Positions 48,002-57,988 are shown, counted from the first letter of the stretch. The stretch is 64,000 nt of DNA from Flavisolibacter ginsengisoli DSM 18119 (GCF_900129295.1 NZ_FQUU01000005.1:171200-235199); one strand, 5' to 3'. The notes: generated by a model from the letters alone, not told the origin. Translations and numbers: made by a program.

Positions 48002-49300
48002 TTATAATTTACCCGATATGATTAGATAGTTTACCTGTGCCTGCAGCCATTGTAATTCATGAAGGATCATTGCCTGGCGCGCACTATCTTCTGCATTCAC
48101 CTGGATCAGGAAATCATTCGAGGTGATTACAGCATTTTCCAATTGGGCCTTTGCCGATTCTGTCACCTGGCGGCGGAGCTCTATGATCTCTTTATCTGTG
48201 GCCAGCAAGGCTTCATACTTATCTATATCTGCCTGCTGTTGCTGCAACTGCGAACTGGTATTCAATAAAAATGTCTGCTTTTGAAGGTCAATAGTTTGCT
48301 GGCTGATGACTGCCAGCTTTTTTTCCCTGCCCGATGTATACAGGCCACCCAATGGCCAGTTTACCTTAAAGCCAGCTATGTAGAAGGGTTTAAATTCATT
48401 GGAAAGCAGGTTGAGCCCTGGCCTTCCATAGCCACCCTGGAAAAAAGCATTGGCCTTTGGCAGGTTCCTTGACCGGATCAGATTTCTTTGTCCCGCCACC
48501 AGGTCCGACTGGCTTTGAAATAATTGTAATTCAGGCCGAAGCAGCAAGGTATCAGCAACCCAGGTCCCGGGAGGTTTTTGCAGGTGAAGGTTTACTGGTA
48601 ATGGCTGCCCGATGTAAATGGAAAGCATTTCCAGCAATCCTTTCCTGGCAGCAGTTATTTCTATGTTCTTTTGCTTCACTTGCAGCCGTTCTGCCTGCAA
48701 CACCAATAGGTTGGAGCGCAACATGTTTCCATTCTGCACCTGGGGTTCCACTTTGGCTATGCCTGCCTGGATGTTTTTTGATACCAGCTCATTCTGTTTC
48801 AGTAGTTCTTCCTGCAATAACACATTAAAGTAAAGCTGGTTGATCCTGGTCTTCAGTCCATATAACTCCACCTCCACTTTATTTTGCTCCACAGCCGTAT
48901 TGAGTTGCTGTATCTCTTTTTGCGTTTTTACCATTCCACCGTCGTATACCAGTTGTTCCACCCCGGCTACCATACGGTATTGGTCCTTTTGCGGGGAGGG
49001 AATGCTGAATCCAGGTATTGGCAGGGAAAGGCCTGTGACATCTGATTGGTAAGTGGCCTGCCCGCTGATGGTTGGCTGCGGCAGGAAGGCGGTATTTATA
49101 TTTTGAGTAGAGAGGTTTTCTGTTAATTGCACCAGGTCTTTTTGTCCCAGCATGGGATAATGGCTTTGTGCCAGCTGAATAGCCTCGGACAATGAAAGAC
49201 TTTCCCTTCCTTGTGCCTTTAACAGTTGCGGAGCCAGGACGACCAGTATCAGTGGCACCATTTTCATTAACCGGGACAACCATTTTGATATCAGGGGCAT
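48002..49300 (-). CDS. TolC-family outer-membrane efflux protein
   Basis: The 432-residue protein has a signal peptide (MVPLILVVLAPQLLKAQG; an internal start at 49267 would give a more standard one), and the duplicated helical repeats of TolC: SLSEAIQLAQSHYP, QINTAFLPQPTISGQ and VNWPLGGLYTSGREKKLAVISQQT. It forms the outer-membrane channel of the pump. It begins 4 bases after the TetR gene. Confidence 0.9.
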   Translation of the reverse strand: MPLISKWLSRLMKMVPLILVVLAPQLLKAQGRESLSLSEAIQLAQSHYPMLGQKDLVQLTENLSTQNINTAFLPQPTISGQATYQSDVTGLSLPIPGFSIPSPQKDQYRMVAGVEQLVYDGGMVKTQKEIQQLNTAVEQNKVEVELYGLKTRINQLYFNVLLQEELLKQNELVSKNIQAGIAKVEPQVQNGNMLRSNLLVLQAERLQVKQKNIEITAARKGLLEMLSIYIGQPLPVNLHLQKPPGTWVADTLLLRPELQLFQSQSDLVAGQRNLIRSRNLPKANAFFQGGYGRPGLNLLSNEFKPFYIAGFKVNWPLGGLYTSGREKKLAVISQQTIDLQKQTFLLNTSSQLQQQQADIDKYEALLATDKEIIELRRQVTESAKAQLENAVITSNDFLIQVNAEDSARQAMILHELQWLQAQVNYLIISGKL

Positions 49301-49304
49301 ACCA

Positions 49305-49916
49305 TCAGTTTTTAATGGATTCTATAATGAGTTGGGGCACCAGCTTTTTTCTTTCTTCCATCAGGGCCCTGAAATTTTTTGCTTCCATTCCTGTAAGCAA
49401 CTGTATCATAGGGGAGGCCAGGAATGGAAATATGCAGAGAGACAACGTATTCAATAGTAATTGCAGGGGATCTATAGGTTTAATGAGACCTGCCTTTGTT
49501 TCCTGTTCTATCTGTTGTAATAGTTTTTCTACAGGAGGTCTTGTATTGCCCAGCACCTTTTTCAAAAAGGCCTGGGGCTGACGGTTTACTTCATTCAAGA
49601 TAAAAATGGGAACGTAGGGTGTTTTGATCTCCTGGGTTATATAGGTGTCGCAAAACTTTTCGATCTTGGTAAACAGTGTATCATCCGATTGAAAGATGCT
49701 AAATATGCGTGGGAGCATGGAGGAGGCTACCTCCAGGAATATTTGTTCAAACAGTTTATCCTTGCTTCGGAAATAATAATGTAGCAAGGCTTTATTGATC
49801 CCCGCCTCGTCGGCTATATCCTGCATGCGTGCACCGTCCATACCCTTGTTAAGGAATATTTTGCGGGCTGCCGCCAGGATCTTTTCTTCGGTTGATCTGT
49901 CACGGGTATTAACCAT
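49305..49916 (-). CDS. TetR/AcrR-family repressor of the efflux operon
   Basis: From MVNTRDRSTEEKILAAA the product has 203 residues: a TetR helix-turn-helix (RKIFLNKGMDGARMQDIADEAGINKALLHYYFRSKDKLFEQIF) and a ligand-binding helical domain. The perfect palindrome directly upstream (49922-49937) abuts a -7 box, so it should repress itself and the six downstream genes until a substrate binds. A start at 49961 would put the operator inside the coding sequence, so I reject it. Confidence 0.92.
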   Translation of the reverse strand: MVNTRDRSTEEKILAAARKIFLNKGMDGARMQDIADEAGINKALLHYYFRSKDKLFEQIFLEVASSMLPRIFSIFQSDDTLFTKIEKFCDTYITQEIKTPYVPIFILNEVNRQPQAFLKKVLGNTRPPVEKLLQQIEQETKAGLIKPIDPLQLLLNTLSLCIFPFLASPMIQLLTGMEAKNFRALMEERKKLVPQLIIESIKN

Positions 49917-49921
49917 AAGAT

Positions 49922-49945
49922 TTAACCAATTGGTTAACAAAGTTA
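49922..49945 (-). promoter_or_regulatory. TetR operator palindrome next to a -7 box
   Basis: TTAACCAATTGGTTAA (49922-49937) is a perfect 16-base palindrome. Directly upstream on the minus strand is TAACTTTG (49938-49945), a match to TAnnTTTG. Transcription would start inside the palindrome, and the TetR ATG is 5 bases beyond it, so binding should block the polymerase. A TTG -33 partner is not at the ideal distance. Confidence 0.75.
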
Positions 49946-50138
49946 CTAAGGAAACCGGCAATATGAACTAATGCCCCATGGTAAATATTTCAAAAGGAAT
50001 ATTTATCTAATTTAAGTATTTTTCCTATGTGATAGAATGGCTGAAAACCATTGATAATACTGCAATTGAAGTTTAGTAATAGTGTAACGCACAACGGACT
50101 TACTTTTACAAACCAGGGAAGAGCCCGGATAGAGCATT

Positions 50139-51725
50139 ATGCTGGACGAAAAAATTCATATTGACCGTGAAAGTTATCGCCTGTTAGTTCAAAGCGTTGA
50201 GGATTGTGCCATTTTTATGATCGATGTCAGTGGTCATATCATCAGCTGGAACAAAGGGGCAGAGAACATCAAAGGCTACACCGCATCTGAAGTCATTGGC
50301 AAGCACATATCCATTTTTTATACTCCGGATGAATTAGAAAATGATGAACCAGAGCGAAACCTTCAACTGGCCAGGGAATTGGGACAGTTTGAAGTGGAGG
50401 GTTTACGTGTTCGTAAGGACGGTTCAAAGTTCTGGGCCAGCGTTGTTTTTACGGCCTTGAGAGATCCACAAGGTAAACTGGTAGGTTTTGGAAAAGTTAC
50501 AAGGGACATTACCAGGAGGCACAAGGCTGAAGAAGAGATCAAGCGTCTGAATGCTCAACTGGAAAACAGGCTACAGAAAAGTCAGTCTGAGACTTCTTAT
50601 TATAAATATGCTATTGATGAGTCATCTATAGTGGCTATAACTGACCAGAAGGGCGTGATAAAGCATGTGAATGAGAATTTCTGTAAGATCTCTAAATATG
50701 CCCCTGAGGAATTAATGGGCCAGGACCACCGGATCATTAATTCCGGTTATCACTCCAAAGAGTTTATTCGTGACCTATGGGTAACTATCGCAAACGGGAG
50801 GATCTGGCGGGGAGAATTGAAGAATAAGGCTAAAGACGGATCTTTTTACTGGGTAGATACCACTATTGTTCCTTTCCTGGATGAAAAGAGCAAGCCATAC
50901 CAGTATTTAGCCATCAGGTCTGATATCACGCAACGCAAGCTGGCAGAAGAAGAAATATTACAGATCAATGCGGACCTGGAAAATAAAGTCACAGAAAGAA
51001 CCCTGGAGCTTACCGAAGCATTAAAAAGAGAACAGGAGCTGAGTGAAATGAAATCCCGTTTTGTATCCCTGGCATCACATGAGTTCCGCACTCCTTTAAG
51101 TGCTATACTTTCCAGCATTTCACTGGTAGATCACTATAAAACAACGGAACAGGAAGAGAAGCGGAAGAAACATATTGACCGTATAAAAGCATCTGTTCGC
51201 AACCTTACCGATATCCTGGATGATTTTCTATCCCTGGATAAGTTGGAACAGGGTAAGACAGAAGTGATATGCCAGGAAATAAGCCTGCCGGAATTTATTA
51301 AAGATATAGTGGAGGAAATGGAAGGTATGGTGAGGAAAAAGAATCAAAATATCCATGTAAATTTCAATGGACCAGGAGAGGTATACCAGGACAAAAAGAT
51401 CTTGCGCAACATATTACTCAACCTGCTTTCCAATGCTGTAAAGTATTCTCCCGAAGGAAAAGATATTTATGTGGAAGTAGATGAAAAAGGCGACCAGGCC
51501 ATTTTTTCTGTCAGGGATGAGGGAATCGGTATACCCGAAGAAGCGCAGAAAGAGCTTTTCGGCAAATTCTTCAGGGCCAGCAATGCCTATGCGATCCAGG
51601 GAACCGGGCTGGGATTGAATATCGTAAAAAAATACGTAGAACTCCTTGGAGGAGATATCTCATTTGTAAGTAAGGAGAATGAGGGATCTACTTTTACAGT
51701 TGAGATCCCCAAAGTAAATGATTAG
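50139..51725 (+). CDS. Cytosolic PAS-PAS sensor histidine kinase
   Basis: The 528-residue kinase has no membrane segment. Two PAS domains (about 13-127 and 155-270; KGYTASEVIGKHISIFY and FCKISKYAPEELMGQDHRIIN) are followed by a coiled coil, HisKA with His314 in FVSLASHEFRTPLSAI, and HATPase_c with NLLSNAVKYSPEG, VRDEGIGIP and GTGLGLNIVKKYVE. The second PAS resembles those that hold heme or flavin, but no ligand residue can be named. A single-domain response regulator follows 153 bases downstream. Confidence 0.93.
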   Translation: MLDEKIHIDRESYRLLVQSVEDCAIFMIDVSGHIISWNKGAENIKGYTASEVIGKHISIFYTPDELENDEPERNLQLARELGQFEVEGLRVRKDGSKFWASVVFTALRDPQGKLVGFGKVTRDITRRHKAEEEIKRLNAQLENRLQKSQSETSYYKYAIDESSIVAITDQKGVIKHVNENFCKISKYAPEELMGQDHRIINSGYHSKEFIRDLWVTIANGRIWRGELKNKAKDGSFYWVDTTIVPFLDEKSKPYQYLAIRSDITQRKLAEEEILQINADLENKVTERTLELTEALKREQELSEMKSRFVSLASHEFRTPLSAILSSISLVDHYKTTEQEEKRKKHIDRIKASVRNLTDILDDFLSLDKLEQGKTEVICQEISLPEFIKDIVEEMEGMVRKKNQNIHVNFNGPGEVYQDKKILRNILLNLLSNAVKYSPEGKDIYVEVDEKGDQAIFSVRDEGIGIPEEAQKELFGKFFRASNAYAIQGTGLGLNIVKKYVELLGGDISFVSKENEGSTFTVEIPKVND

Positions 51726-51878
51726 CCCGCCCATGTCTATATCTTTCTTCTAAAATTCTGATCATCGTCTTAAAAGGTTCACAACGAATTCTTAAAAGCC
51801 CTTTTTACTGTCCATAGTTAGACAAAAGACTGATTAAACTCATTATTTTCTCTTGCGGGGAAAAGTAGTTTTGTTTTT

Positions 51879-52274
51879 GTGAACAATATTCTGATCATAG
51901 AGGATAACAGGGAGGTAAGAGAAAATACAGCGGAGTTACTGGAACTCAGTAATTACAAAGTATTTACTGCTGCCAATGGTTATATTGGCTATGAGCTGGC
52001 AAAAAAATACCAGCCCGACCTGATCCTTTGTGATATGATGATGCCCGAAACTGACGGGAATGCTTTTTTACAATTAGCAAAGGAAGACGGTAACCTTGCT
52101 GGAATTCCTCTTATATTTTTCACGGCAGGATTTCCTAGTCCTGAAGTGCGCACCCGCATGGTAAATGAGGGACATCAATTCTTATTCAAACCCTTTACCG
52201 AAGAAGCCTTGCTGGGCACTATCCAAACCGGCCTGGTTAAAAAGAACAACCATTACAATTCCATCAGTCTCTGA
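51879..52274 (+). CDS. Single-domain response regulator
   Basis: The 131-residue product is one receiver domain: EDN acidic residues at 8-9, phospho-acceptor Asp52 in LILCDMMMPETDG, Thr in FFTAG and Lys in FLFKPFT. It has no output domain and probably acts by protein contact or as part of a phosphorelay with the kinase at 50139. The start is GTG; no ATG is nearby. A hairpin lies beyond the stop. Confidence 0.9.
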   Translation: MNNILIIEDNREVRENTAELLELSNYKVFTAANGYIGYELAKKYQPDLILCDMMMPETDGNAFLQLAKEDGNLAGIPLIFFTAGFPSPEVRTRMVNEGHQFLFKPFTEEALLGTIQTGLVKKNNHYNSISL

Positions 52275-52348
52275 TCTTTTACCTTTCCTCAGATGCCATA
52301 TTTTTCTCTATGTCTATAAACAGGTGGCCATTCCTTGTGCCCGGGCAA

Positions 52349-52380
52349 AAAAATAGGGCTCAAGGTAGAAACCTTAGCCC
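52349..52380 (-). terminator. Rho-independent terminator, minus strand
   Basis: Read on the minus strand: GGGCTAAGGT, loop TTCT, ACCTTGAGCCC (one bulged base), then TATTTTTTT. It lies 79 bases after the stop of the CHASE3 kinase gene and 75 bases after the stop of the convergent regulator gene. Confidence 0.78.
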
Positions 52381-52458
52381 GTTTATAATCCGTACCCTAT
52401 GAAAACTGATTTAATAACAGCAATAATTGTGCTATACTTATTAAAATATCTTCTTTAT

Positions 52459-53877
52459 TTATATTTTATTATAAGGAAAGTAGATTTCAAACAAAGTGCC
52501 CCTGTTGACCTTACTTGTAGCTCTTATAAATCCATTGTGGTTTTCTATTATTTTTTTGCAGATGGTAAGTCCGATGCCTGTACTTTCATCGCTCTGGCTG
52601 GTATGTACCCGCTGAAATAATTGAAAGATCTTTTCTGCATAGGTTTGTTCAAATCCCAGGCCGTTGTCCTTGAAAACTATTCTATAGTACTGGTTGGCCT
52701 TTGTAAAACCAGCCTTTTTAATCTTTGTTTTATCAATCAGCGAACTTTCTATGGTTATGCTTGGTGCCGTACCAGATTGTTTATACTTGAGGGAGTTGAG
52801 AAAAAGATTCTCAAAGAGCTGTTTTAGCTGGAAGGGAAGTCCCCTGATCACAGGCAGGGTTTCAGTATACACACTGGCCTTAGTTTCTTTAATTTCCTCA
52901 GCCAGGTTTTCCTCTACCTGTTTAATGATGGTATTGAGGTCAACGGCTTCAAAATCTGCAGTGGGCTTTGTGCTGTGTGAATACAGCAACAGGTCGTCAA
53001 GGAGGTTTTGCATCCGCTTTACAGAATTATGTATCCTTTCAAAATAGGACCTGTGCTTCTCCGTTAGGTTTTCACCGGCCTCCTCGGCCACAAGATTGGA
53101 ATACGTGGTTATTTTTCTTAACGGTTCTTTCAGATCGTGGCTGGCTATGTAAGTAAAGGAATCCAGTTCCTTGTTGTACAATTCCATTTCGTGGTTCTTT
53201 TGCCTCAGCTTCCCATTTACAATTCTCAGTTTTGCCAGTAACTTCCTGGTGCGTAAGAGTTGCTTCATGGTTCTGTCATAAAAGAAAATGAGGATGCTCA
53301 GTGCCGTTAGTATGAGTATGAAAGCATAAAAGGGCGCCAGCAAACTATGTTTTCTTTTAATACGCTCTCTTTCTGACAATAGCTTTTTTTCAATATCCTG
53401 TACGGCTGCGATATGTTGGCGGATATTGTCCATGGAACTGGCACTGGCCAGGAGGTGCATTTTTCTGGTCTCAGCACTGATGCCTTCCATACTGTATTGC
53501 TCTATTACTGTGTTGAAGTTTCGGAAACGGATCCTGACAAAAGTTTCAAGCGCATCCAGGTTCTTTTGTTGTTCTGCATTATTATGGGTGAGATTATGTA
53601 ATTGTTTTAATAGGTTTTCGGATCTTTCATTAGCCCCTTCCATGGGTTTTAAAAACCCTGAGTCTTTCGTCAACAGAAAACCCCGCTGGGCTATTTCAGC
53701 ATCTTTCAAGGTGGAGAGTACCTGTTCCAGTTTTAAGTTGACAACAGTTGCTTCATTGACCTGGTTATAGGAAGTAATAAGGTCTTTTACCTGTGCATAT
53801 AATATAAAGGATAATATTAGCAGTATGCAGGCGGTGGCTATAAAGATCAGCCTTGCTAACCGGGTGGACAGTTGCAT
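52459..53877 (-). CDS. CHASE3-domain sensor histidine kinase
   Basis: From MQLSTRLARLIFIATACI the kinase has 472 residues: two membrane helices (about 10-30 and 180-200) flanking a periplasmic CHASE3 domain (LKDAEIAQRGFLLTKDSGFL), a coiled coil, HisKA with TYIASHDLKEPLRKI (phospho-His at about residue 247), and HATPase_c with NSLKY, FKDNGLGFEQTYAEKIF and GIGLTICKKIIE. It is of the bacteriophytochrome-like class (HDLKEPL). No regulator gene is directly adjacent on its strand. The start at 53940 would add 21 residues before the helix. Confidence 0.92.
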   Translation of the reverse strand: MQLSTRLARLIFIATACILLILSFILYAQVKDLITSYNQVNEATVVNLKLEQVLSTLKDAEIAQRGFLLTKDSGFLKPMEGANERSENLLKQLHNLTHNNAEQQKNLDALETFVRIRFRNFNTVIEQYSMEGISAETRKMHLLASASSMDNIRQHIAAVQDIEKKLLSERERIKRKHSLLAPFYAFILILTALSILIFFYDRTMKQLLRTRKLLAKLRIVNGKLRQKNHEMELYNKELDSFTYIASHDLKEPLRKITTYSNLVAEEAGENLTEKHRSYFERIHNSVKRMQNLLDDLLLYSHSTKPTADFEAVDLNTIIKQVEENLAEEIKETKASVYTETLPVIRGLPFQLKQLFENLFLNSLKYKQSGTAPSITIESSLIDKTKIKKAGFTKANQYYRIVFKDNGLGFEQTYAEKIFQLFQRVHTSQSDESTGIGLTICKKIIENHNGFIRATSKVNRGTLFEIYFPYNKI

Positions 53878-54033
53878 GTTGGTGGTTTTCAATGAAGAAA
53901 AAGGTTGCCAGTTCCGGTCTTCTGCTCTATTGCCGCTCACATAGGCCAGTTCGCTTCCACCTCCTGAGCAAATATTAAACCAATTACAACTATATAGTAT
54001 GGTTGCACTTTCTTTTTTGTAAATTACAGTATT

Positions 54034-55308
54034 GTGAAAGCAATCCTTTTACTGTTCTTTTTTTCTATTCCTTTTGTGTTACCAGCGCAAAAAGTAATGT
54101 CCATTACAATTGATGGGACCATTAACCCCGCCTCGGCCAGCTTTATTGAAAGAAGTATCCAAAAAGCAGCGAATCAGAATGCACAATGCCTGTTAATCCA
54201 TTTAAATACTCCAGGGGGGTTATTAAAATCAACCAGGGTCATAGTAGGCACCATATTGGACGCACCTTTACCCATAGTTGTCTATGTTTCTCCCGGTGGA
54301 GCCCATGCCGGTTCCGCAGGTGTATTTATTACATTGGCGGCACATGTGGCTGCCATGGCGCCGGGCACTAATATTGGTGCTGCCCACCCGGTATCAGAAG
54401 GTCAGATGGATACGACCATGAACGAGAAGGTAACCAATGATGCCGCTGCCTTTGTGCGCACCATTGCTGAAAAGAGATCACGCAACATAGCCTGGGCGGA
54501 AGAAGCCGTACGTAAAAGTGTATCACTGACTGGCAGCGAGGCCGTGCAACAAAGAGTAGTGGATCTGCTGGCTACAGATACACGACAACTGCTGGAGCAG
54601 ATTGATGGCCGAACAGTAGAACTCACTAACGGAACTGCCACTTTACACACCCGCGCAGCTTCCGTCGAACCGCTGGAAATGAGCTTTTCTGAAAAGGTAC
54701 TCAATATCATCAGTGATCCTAACCTGGCCTATATGCTCCTGATGCTGGGATTTTATGGATTGCTTTTCGAGTTATATAATCCGGGTGCCATCTTTCCGGG
54801 TATTGCCGGTGTTTTAGGACTCGTATTGGGTCTTTATGCACTGCATACATTGCCAGTGAACTATGCGGGCCTTGCCCTGATCATCTTTGGGATCATACTC
54901 TTTCTGCTTGAAATAAAGATCACCAGCCATGGCCTTTTAACTATCGGGGGCATCGTTTCCTTATTACTTGGATCACTGATGCTGATCCGCGATGATACCG
55001 CCTTTCCTATTCTTAAAATATCCACCACTGTCATCATCTCCACCACTGCTGTTACTGCCTTGTTCTTTTTATTCGTAGTAGGAGCTGGCATCAGGGCCCA
55101 GCGTGGCAAGCCGGTCACGGGCCTTGAAGGATTTATCGGGGAAACAGGGATAGTGCTGGAACCTTTGGACCCATTGGGTAACGTAAGGGTGCATGGGGAA
55201 ATATGGCAGGCTCAGTCCATTACAGGGCGTATTGAAGCTGGAGCAAAAATACGCGTGCTTTCCATGAAAAACTTTCGCCTCACTGTCGAACCTCTTCAAA
55301 CCACTTAA
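54034..55308 (+). CDS. NfeD-family membrane serine protease (long form)
   Basis: The 424-residue protein has a signal peptide (LLFFFSIPFVLPAQ), a ClpP-like protease domain (LLIHLNTPGGLL, then SPGGAHAGSAGVFI with the probable nucleophile Ser, and a Lys in the following helix), four membrane helices (about 240-355) and a C-terminal OB-fold NfeD domain (GLEGFIGETGIVLEPL, GNVRVHGEIWQAQS). Relatives cleave the C-terminus of the partner stomatin/slipin, whose gene begins 10 bases downstream. Start is GTG. Confidence 0.92.
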   Translation: MKAILLLFFFSIPFVLPAQKVMSITIDGTINPASASFIERSIQKAANQNAQCLLIHLNTPGGLLKSTRVIVGTILDAPLPIVVYVSPGGAHAGSAGVFITLAAHVAAMAPGTNIGAAHPVSEGQMDTTMNEKVTNDAAAFVRTIAEKRSRNIAWAEEAVRKSVSLTGSEAVQQRVVDLLATDTRQLLEQIDGRTVELTNGTATLHTRAASVEPLEMSFSEKVLNIISDPNLAYMLLMLGFYGLLFELYNPGAIFPGIAGVLGLVLGLYALHTLPVNYAGLALIIFGIILFLLEIKITSHGLLTIGGIVSLLLGSLMLIRDDTAFPILKISTTVIISTTAVTALFFLFVVGAGIRAQRGKPVTGLEGFIGETGIVLEPLDPLGNVRVHGEIWQAQSITGRIEAGAKIRVLSMKNFRLTVEPLQTT

Positions 55309-55317
55309 TGAAAGAAT

Positions 55318-56100
55318 ATGCAACAGTATCCCATTGTGCTCATTGTAATCGTTGTCTTTGCACTGATCATTTTAAGTAATGCCATTCGCATACTCCGCGA
55401 GTATGAACGGGGTGTGGTGTTCCGGCTGGGGCGCCTGGCTGGCAGGGACGGCGTTAGAGGTCCCGGCCTGATACTTTTAGTTCCAATCATTGATAAAATG
55501 GTGAAGGTGAGCCTGAGAACAGTGGTATTGGATGTGCCCCCACAGGATGTCATTACGCAGGATAACGTTTCTATTAAAGTAAATGCCGTTGTTTATTTCC
55601 GGGTGATAGAACCTCAAAAGGCTATTGTGCAGGTGGAGAACTTTCTCACTGCTACTTCGCAAATTTCCCAAACCACGCTTCGCAGTGTATTGGGACAATC
55701 AGAGCTTGACGAGATCCTTTCTAAAAGGGATAAGATCAACCAGCAATTACAGCAGATCATTGATGCCCATACAGAACCATGGGGCATTAAGGTTTCGAAT
55801 GTAGAATTGAAACAGATTGACCTGCCGCAGGAAATGCAACGTGCTATGGCCAGGCAGGCAGAAGCTGAAAGAGAAAGACGTTCAAAAGTTATATCCGCCG
55901 AAGGTGAGTTCCAGGCTTCACAGCGTCTGGCAGATGCCGCGGAAATACTTGGCAGCCATCCAAGTGCACTAACACTGCGCTACCTTCAAACACTGGTTGA
56001 AATATCCTCGGAAAATAATACCACCACTATTTTCCCTGTGCCTATTGACCTGTTGCAGGCCTTTGTCAAAGGTGGTAAGGTTGATAAACTAACAAGCTGA
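55318..56100 (+). CDS. Slipin (SPFH/Band 7 family) membrane protein
   Basis: The 260-residue protein has one N-terminal helix ([18 protein letters not shown]), then the SPFH domain ([45 protein letters not shown]) and a coiled coil ([19 protein letters not shown]). It forms oligomers at the membrane. The gene follows nfeD directly in a classic two-gene operon, and its product is the expected partner or substrate of that protease. Confidence 0.93.
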   Translation: MQQYPIVLIVIVVFALIILSNAIRILREYERGVVFRLGRLAGRDGVRGPGLILLVPIIDKMVKVSLRTVVLDVPPQDVITQDNVSIKVNAVVYFRVIEPQKAIVQVENFLTATSQISQTTLRSVLGQSELDEILSKRDKINQQLQQIIDAHTEPWGIKVSNVELKQIDLPQEMQRAMARQAEAERERRSKVISAEGEFQASQRLADAAEILGSHPSALTLRYLQTLVEISSENNTTTIFPVPIDLLQAFVKGGKVDKLTS

Positions 56101-56368
56101 TTACATGTAAGCTAAGATGTAATAAAAAGTATTAGAAAGGCATGATATTTCCTTCGTTGCATTTCTCATTATAATGAATGCGGGAAGAGGTGACGTAAGT
56201 ACCAGGATTTATCACAAACCTCTGCAGTTACAGCAGTTTACCTTAGCTCTCATTATAATTATTGCTTATAGAAATAAGTAAAAACCACTAGCGCTCTATA
56301 TTCGTCTGGTAGAAATGATGTCCGTGTTAAAGGAGTCATTAATTTGTGTCACTATCCTATTCCAGCCT

Positions 56369-56599
56369 ATGAAAACTTCTTTTACAAAAAGGCGGCTTCT
56401 GTCCGCGGCTGCCATTGAAACAGCCTCCGAACAAATTATCATGCAACATATGGGTCTCAGTGATGAAGAATACCAGGAAATTACCCAGGTATATGGTGTA
56501 AGTGCCACAAAGCTATTGGAACTGATGAAGCTTAGTAAGTATAACTTCATCTTCCCCTCCAAAACCCCTGGTCAATGTGACTACAGGTGGAAAAGCTGA
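56369..56599 (+). CDS. Small hypothetical protein
   Basis: From MKTSFTKRRLLSAAAIETAS the product has 76 residues, mostly helical, with an acidic centre (GLSDEEYQEITQVYG) and no membrane helix. I recognise no family. The frame is open to 56315, but the upstream residues look non-coding. It is alone, 268 bases after the slipin gene. Confidence 0.5.
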   Translation: MKTSFTKRRLLSAAAIETASEQIIMQHMGLSDEEYQEITQVYGVSATKLLELMKLSKYNFIFPSKTPGQCDYRWKS

Positions 56600-56707
56600 T
56601 ATGTATTTTTGCCCAAATAGTCTTCTATAACATGCGCCCTATGTGTGATCAGAATGGTATGCCTTCCTGATGCATTCCAGGGGTTTCAACCGCGGGTGGG
56701 TTTCATT

Positions 56708-57988
56708 CTATTTCTCTAATCCTTTTTTATACACCTCCAGCGCACGTACCCTTGCCATTTCATGGTTCACCATCGGTTCGGCATACTCAAAGCCATCCAG
56801 TTCAGGTACCCATTGCCGGATATACATTCCGTCCTTATCAAACTTTTTTGCCTGTGTCATGGGATTAAAGATCCTGAAGTAGGGAGTGGCATCGCATCCG
56901 GTTCCTGCCGCCCACTGCCAGTTACCATTGTTGGATGCCAGTTCATAATCCAAAAGTTTTTTGGCAAAGTAGGCTTCACCCCATTGCCAGTCTATCAATA
57001 AATGCTTGCAGAGGAAGGAAGCTGTTACCATACGCACCCTGTTGTGCATAAAACCGGTGGCATTCAGCTGGCGCATGCCGGCATCTACCAGCGGGTAACC
57101 TGTTTGACCACTACACCATTTCTCAAATTCAGCCTCATTATTCCTCCACTGAATTCCGTTGTACGCTCCCCTGAAATTTTGATGTACCACATGGGGAAAA
57201 TGAAACAGGATCTGCATAAAGAATTCACGCCAGATCAATTCACTCAGGTAAGTAGCGTGGATAGGTTTCAAACTGGAAATTACCTGCCTGATGCTTATTG
57301 TTCCAAACCTCAGGTGTGGGCCAATGTGAGAAGTTGAACGTGAGGGAAAATCACGGTTGGCAGCATAGTCATCCAAAACAGTAGTATCAAAACCGGGCAC
57401 TTTTATTATAGACTCACGGAAACCAATATCCGTGATCCGTGGCATAGGAAACCTGCCCTTGTAAAATCTATCCCATTGAATAGGCTTGGATTTTAATGCG
57501 GATGAACGCTCCAATGACTGTAACCATTTATTCTTGTAAGGCGTAAATACAGTGTAGGGTCTTCCATCATCTTTTACCACTTCACCTTCTTCGAATATCA
57601 CATGGTCTTTATAGCTATGAAATGGAATGCCGTTCTTACTGAGAAGGGCTTCAATAGCTGCATCCCTTTTCCTGGCATAGGGCTCATAATCCTTATTGGT
57701 GAAGACCTGCGCTATATCGTATTCGTTGATCAACTCTTTCCAAACAGCCAGGGGATCACCTTTTTTGCAAAGCAATGAACTTCCTTCTTGTTCCAGTTGC
57801 TGATGTATATGCTCCAGCGAATGAAATATAAAGCTTACCCGGGCATCATCCTCCGGCAATTCCTTCAATATGTTTTCGTCAAAAATAAAAAGGGGAAGCA
57901 CCGGGAATCCTGAGGCCATCGCCTGCAGCAGGGCTGTATTATCCTCCAGTCTCAGGTCTCTTCTCAACCATAGTATTGCCAGCTTCAT
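56708..57988 (-). CDS. phr: Deoxyribodipyrimidine photolyase (class I photolyase/cryptochrome)
   Basis: The 426-residue protein has an N-terminal photolyase alpha/beta domain (LAILWLRRDLRLEDNTALL) and a C-terminal FAD-binding helical domain (SELIWREFFMQIL, GQTGYPLVDAGMRQLNATGFMHNRVRM, SNNGNWQWAAGTGCDATPYFRIFNP). The set of Trp and Asn residues for FAD binding and dimer repair is present, and the length is a little below the usual 430-480. It repairs UV dimers with light; a cryptochrome role cannot be excluded. Confidence 0.93.
   Translation of the reverse strand: MKLAILWLRRDLRLEDNTALLQAMASGFPVLPLFIFDENILKELPEDDARVSFIFHSLEHIHQQLEQEGSSLLCKKGDPLAVWKELINEYDIAQVFTNKDYEPYARKRDAAIEALLSKNGIPFHSYKDHVIFEEGEVVKDDGRPYTVFTPYKNKWLQSLERSSALKSKPIQWDRFYKGRFPMPRITDIGFRESIIKVPGFDTTVLDDYAANRDFPSRSTSHIGPHLRFGTISIRQVISSLKPIHATYLSELIWREFFMQILFHFPHVVHQNFRGAYNGIQWRNNEAEFEKWCSGQTGYPLVDAGMRQLNATGFMHNRVRMVTASFLCKHLLIDWQWGEAYFAKKLLDYELASNNGNWQWAAGTGCDATPYFRIFNPMTQAKKFDKDGMYIRQWVPELDGFEYAEPMVNHEMARVRALEVYKKGLEK

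Noticed and set aside
52399..52620. Open frame of 73 codons on the plus strand with a hydrophobic start
   Set aside because: Most of it overlaps the conserved ATPase end of the CHASE3 kinase on the other strand, and the terminator hairpin lies just before it.
56101..56368. Spacer after the slipin gene searched for RNA genes
   Set aside because: Only a short CTTACATGTAAG palindrome was seen; no tRNA-like or riboswitch-like structure.
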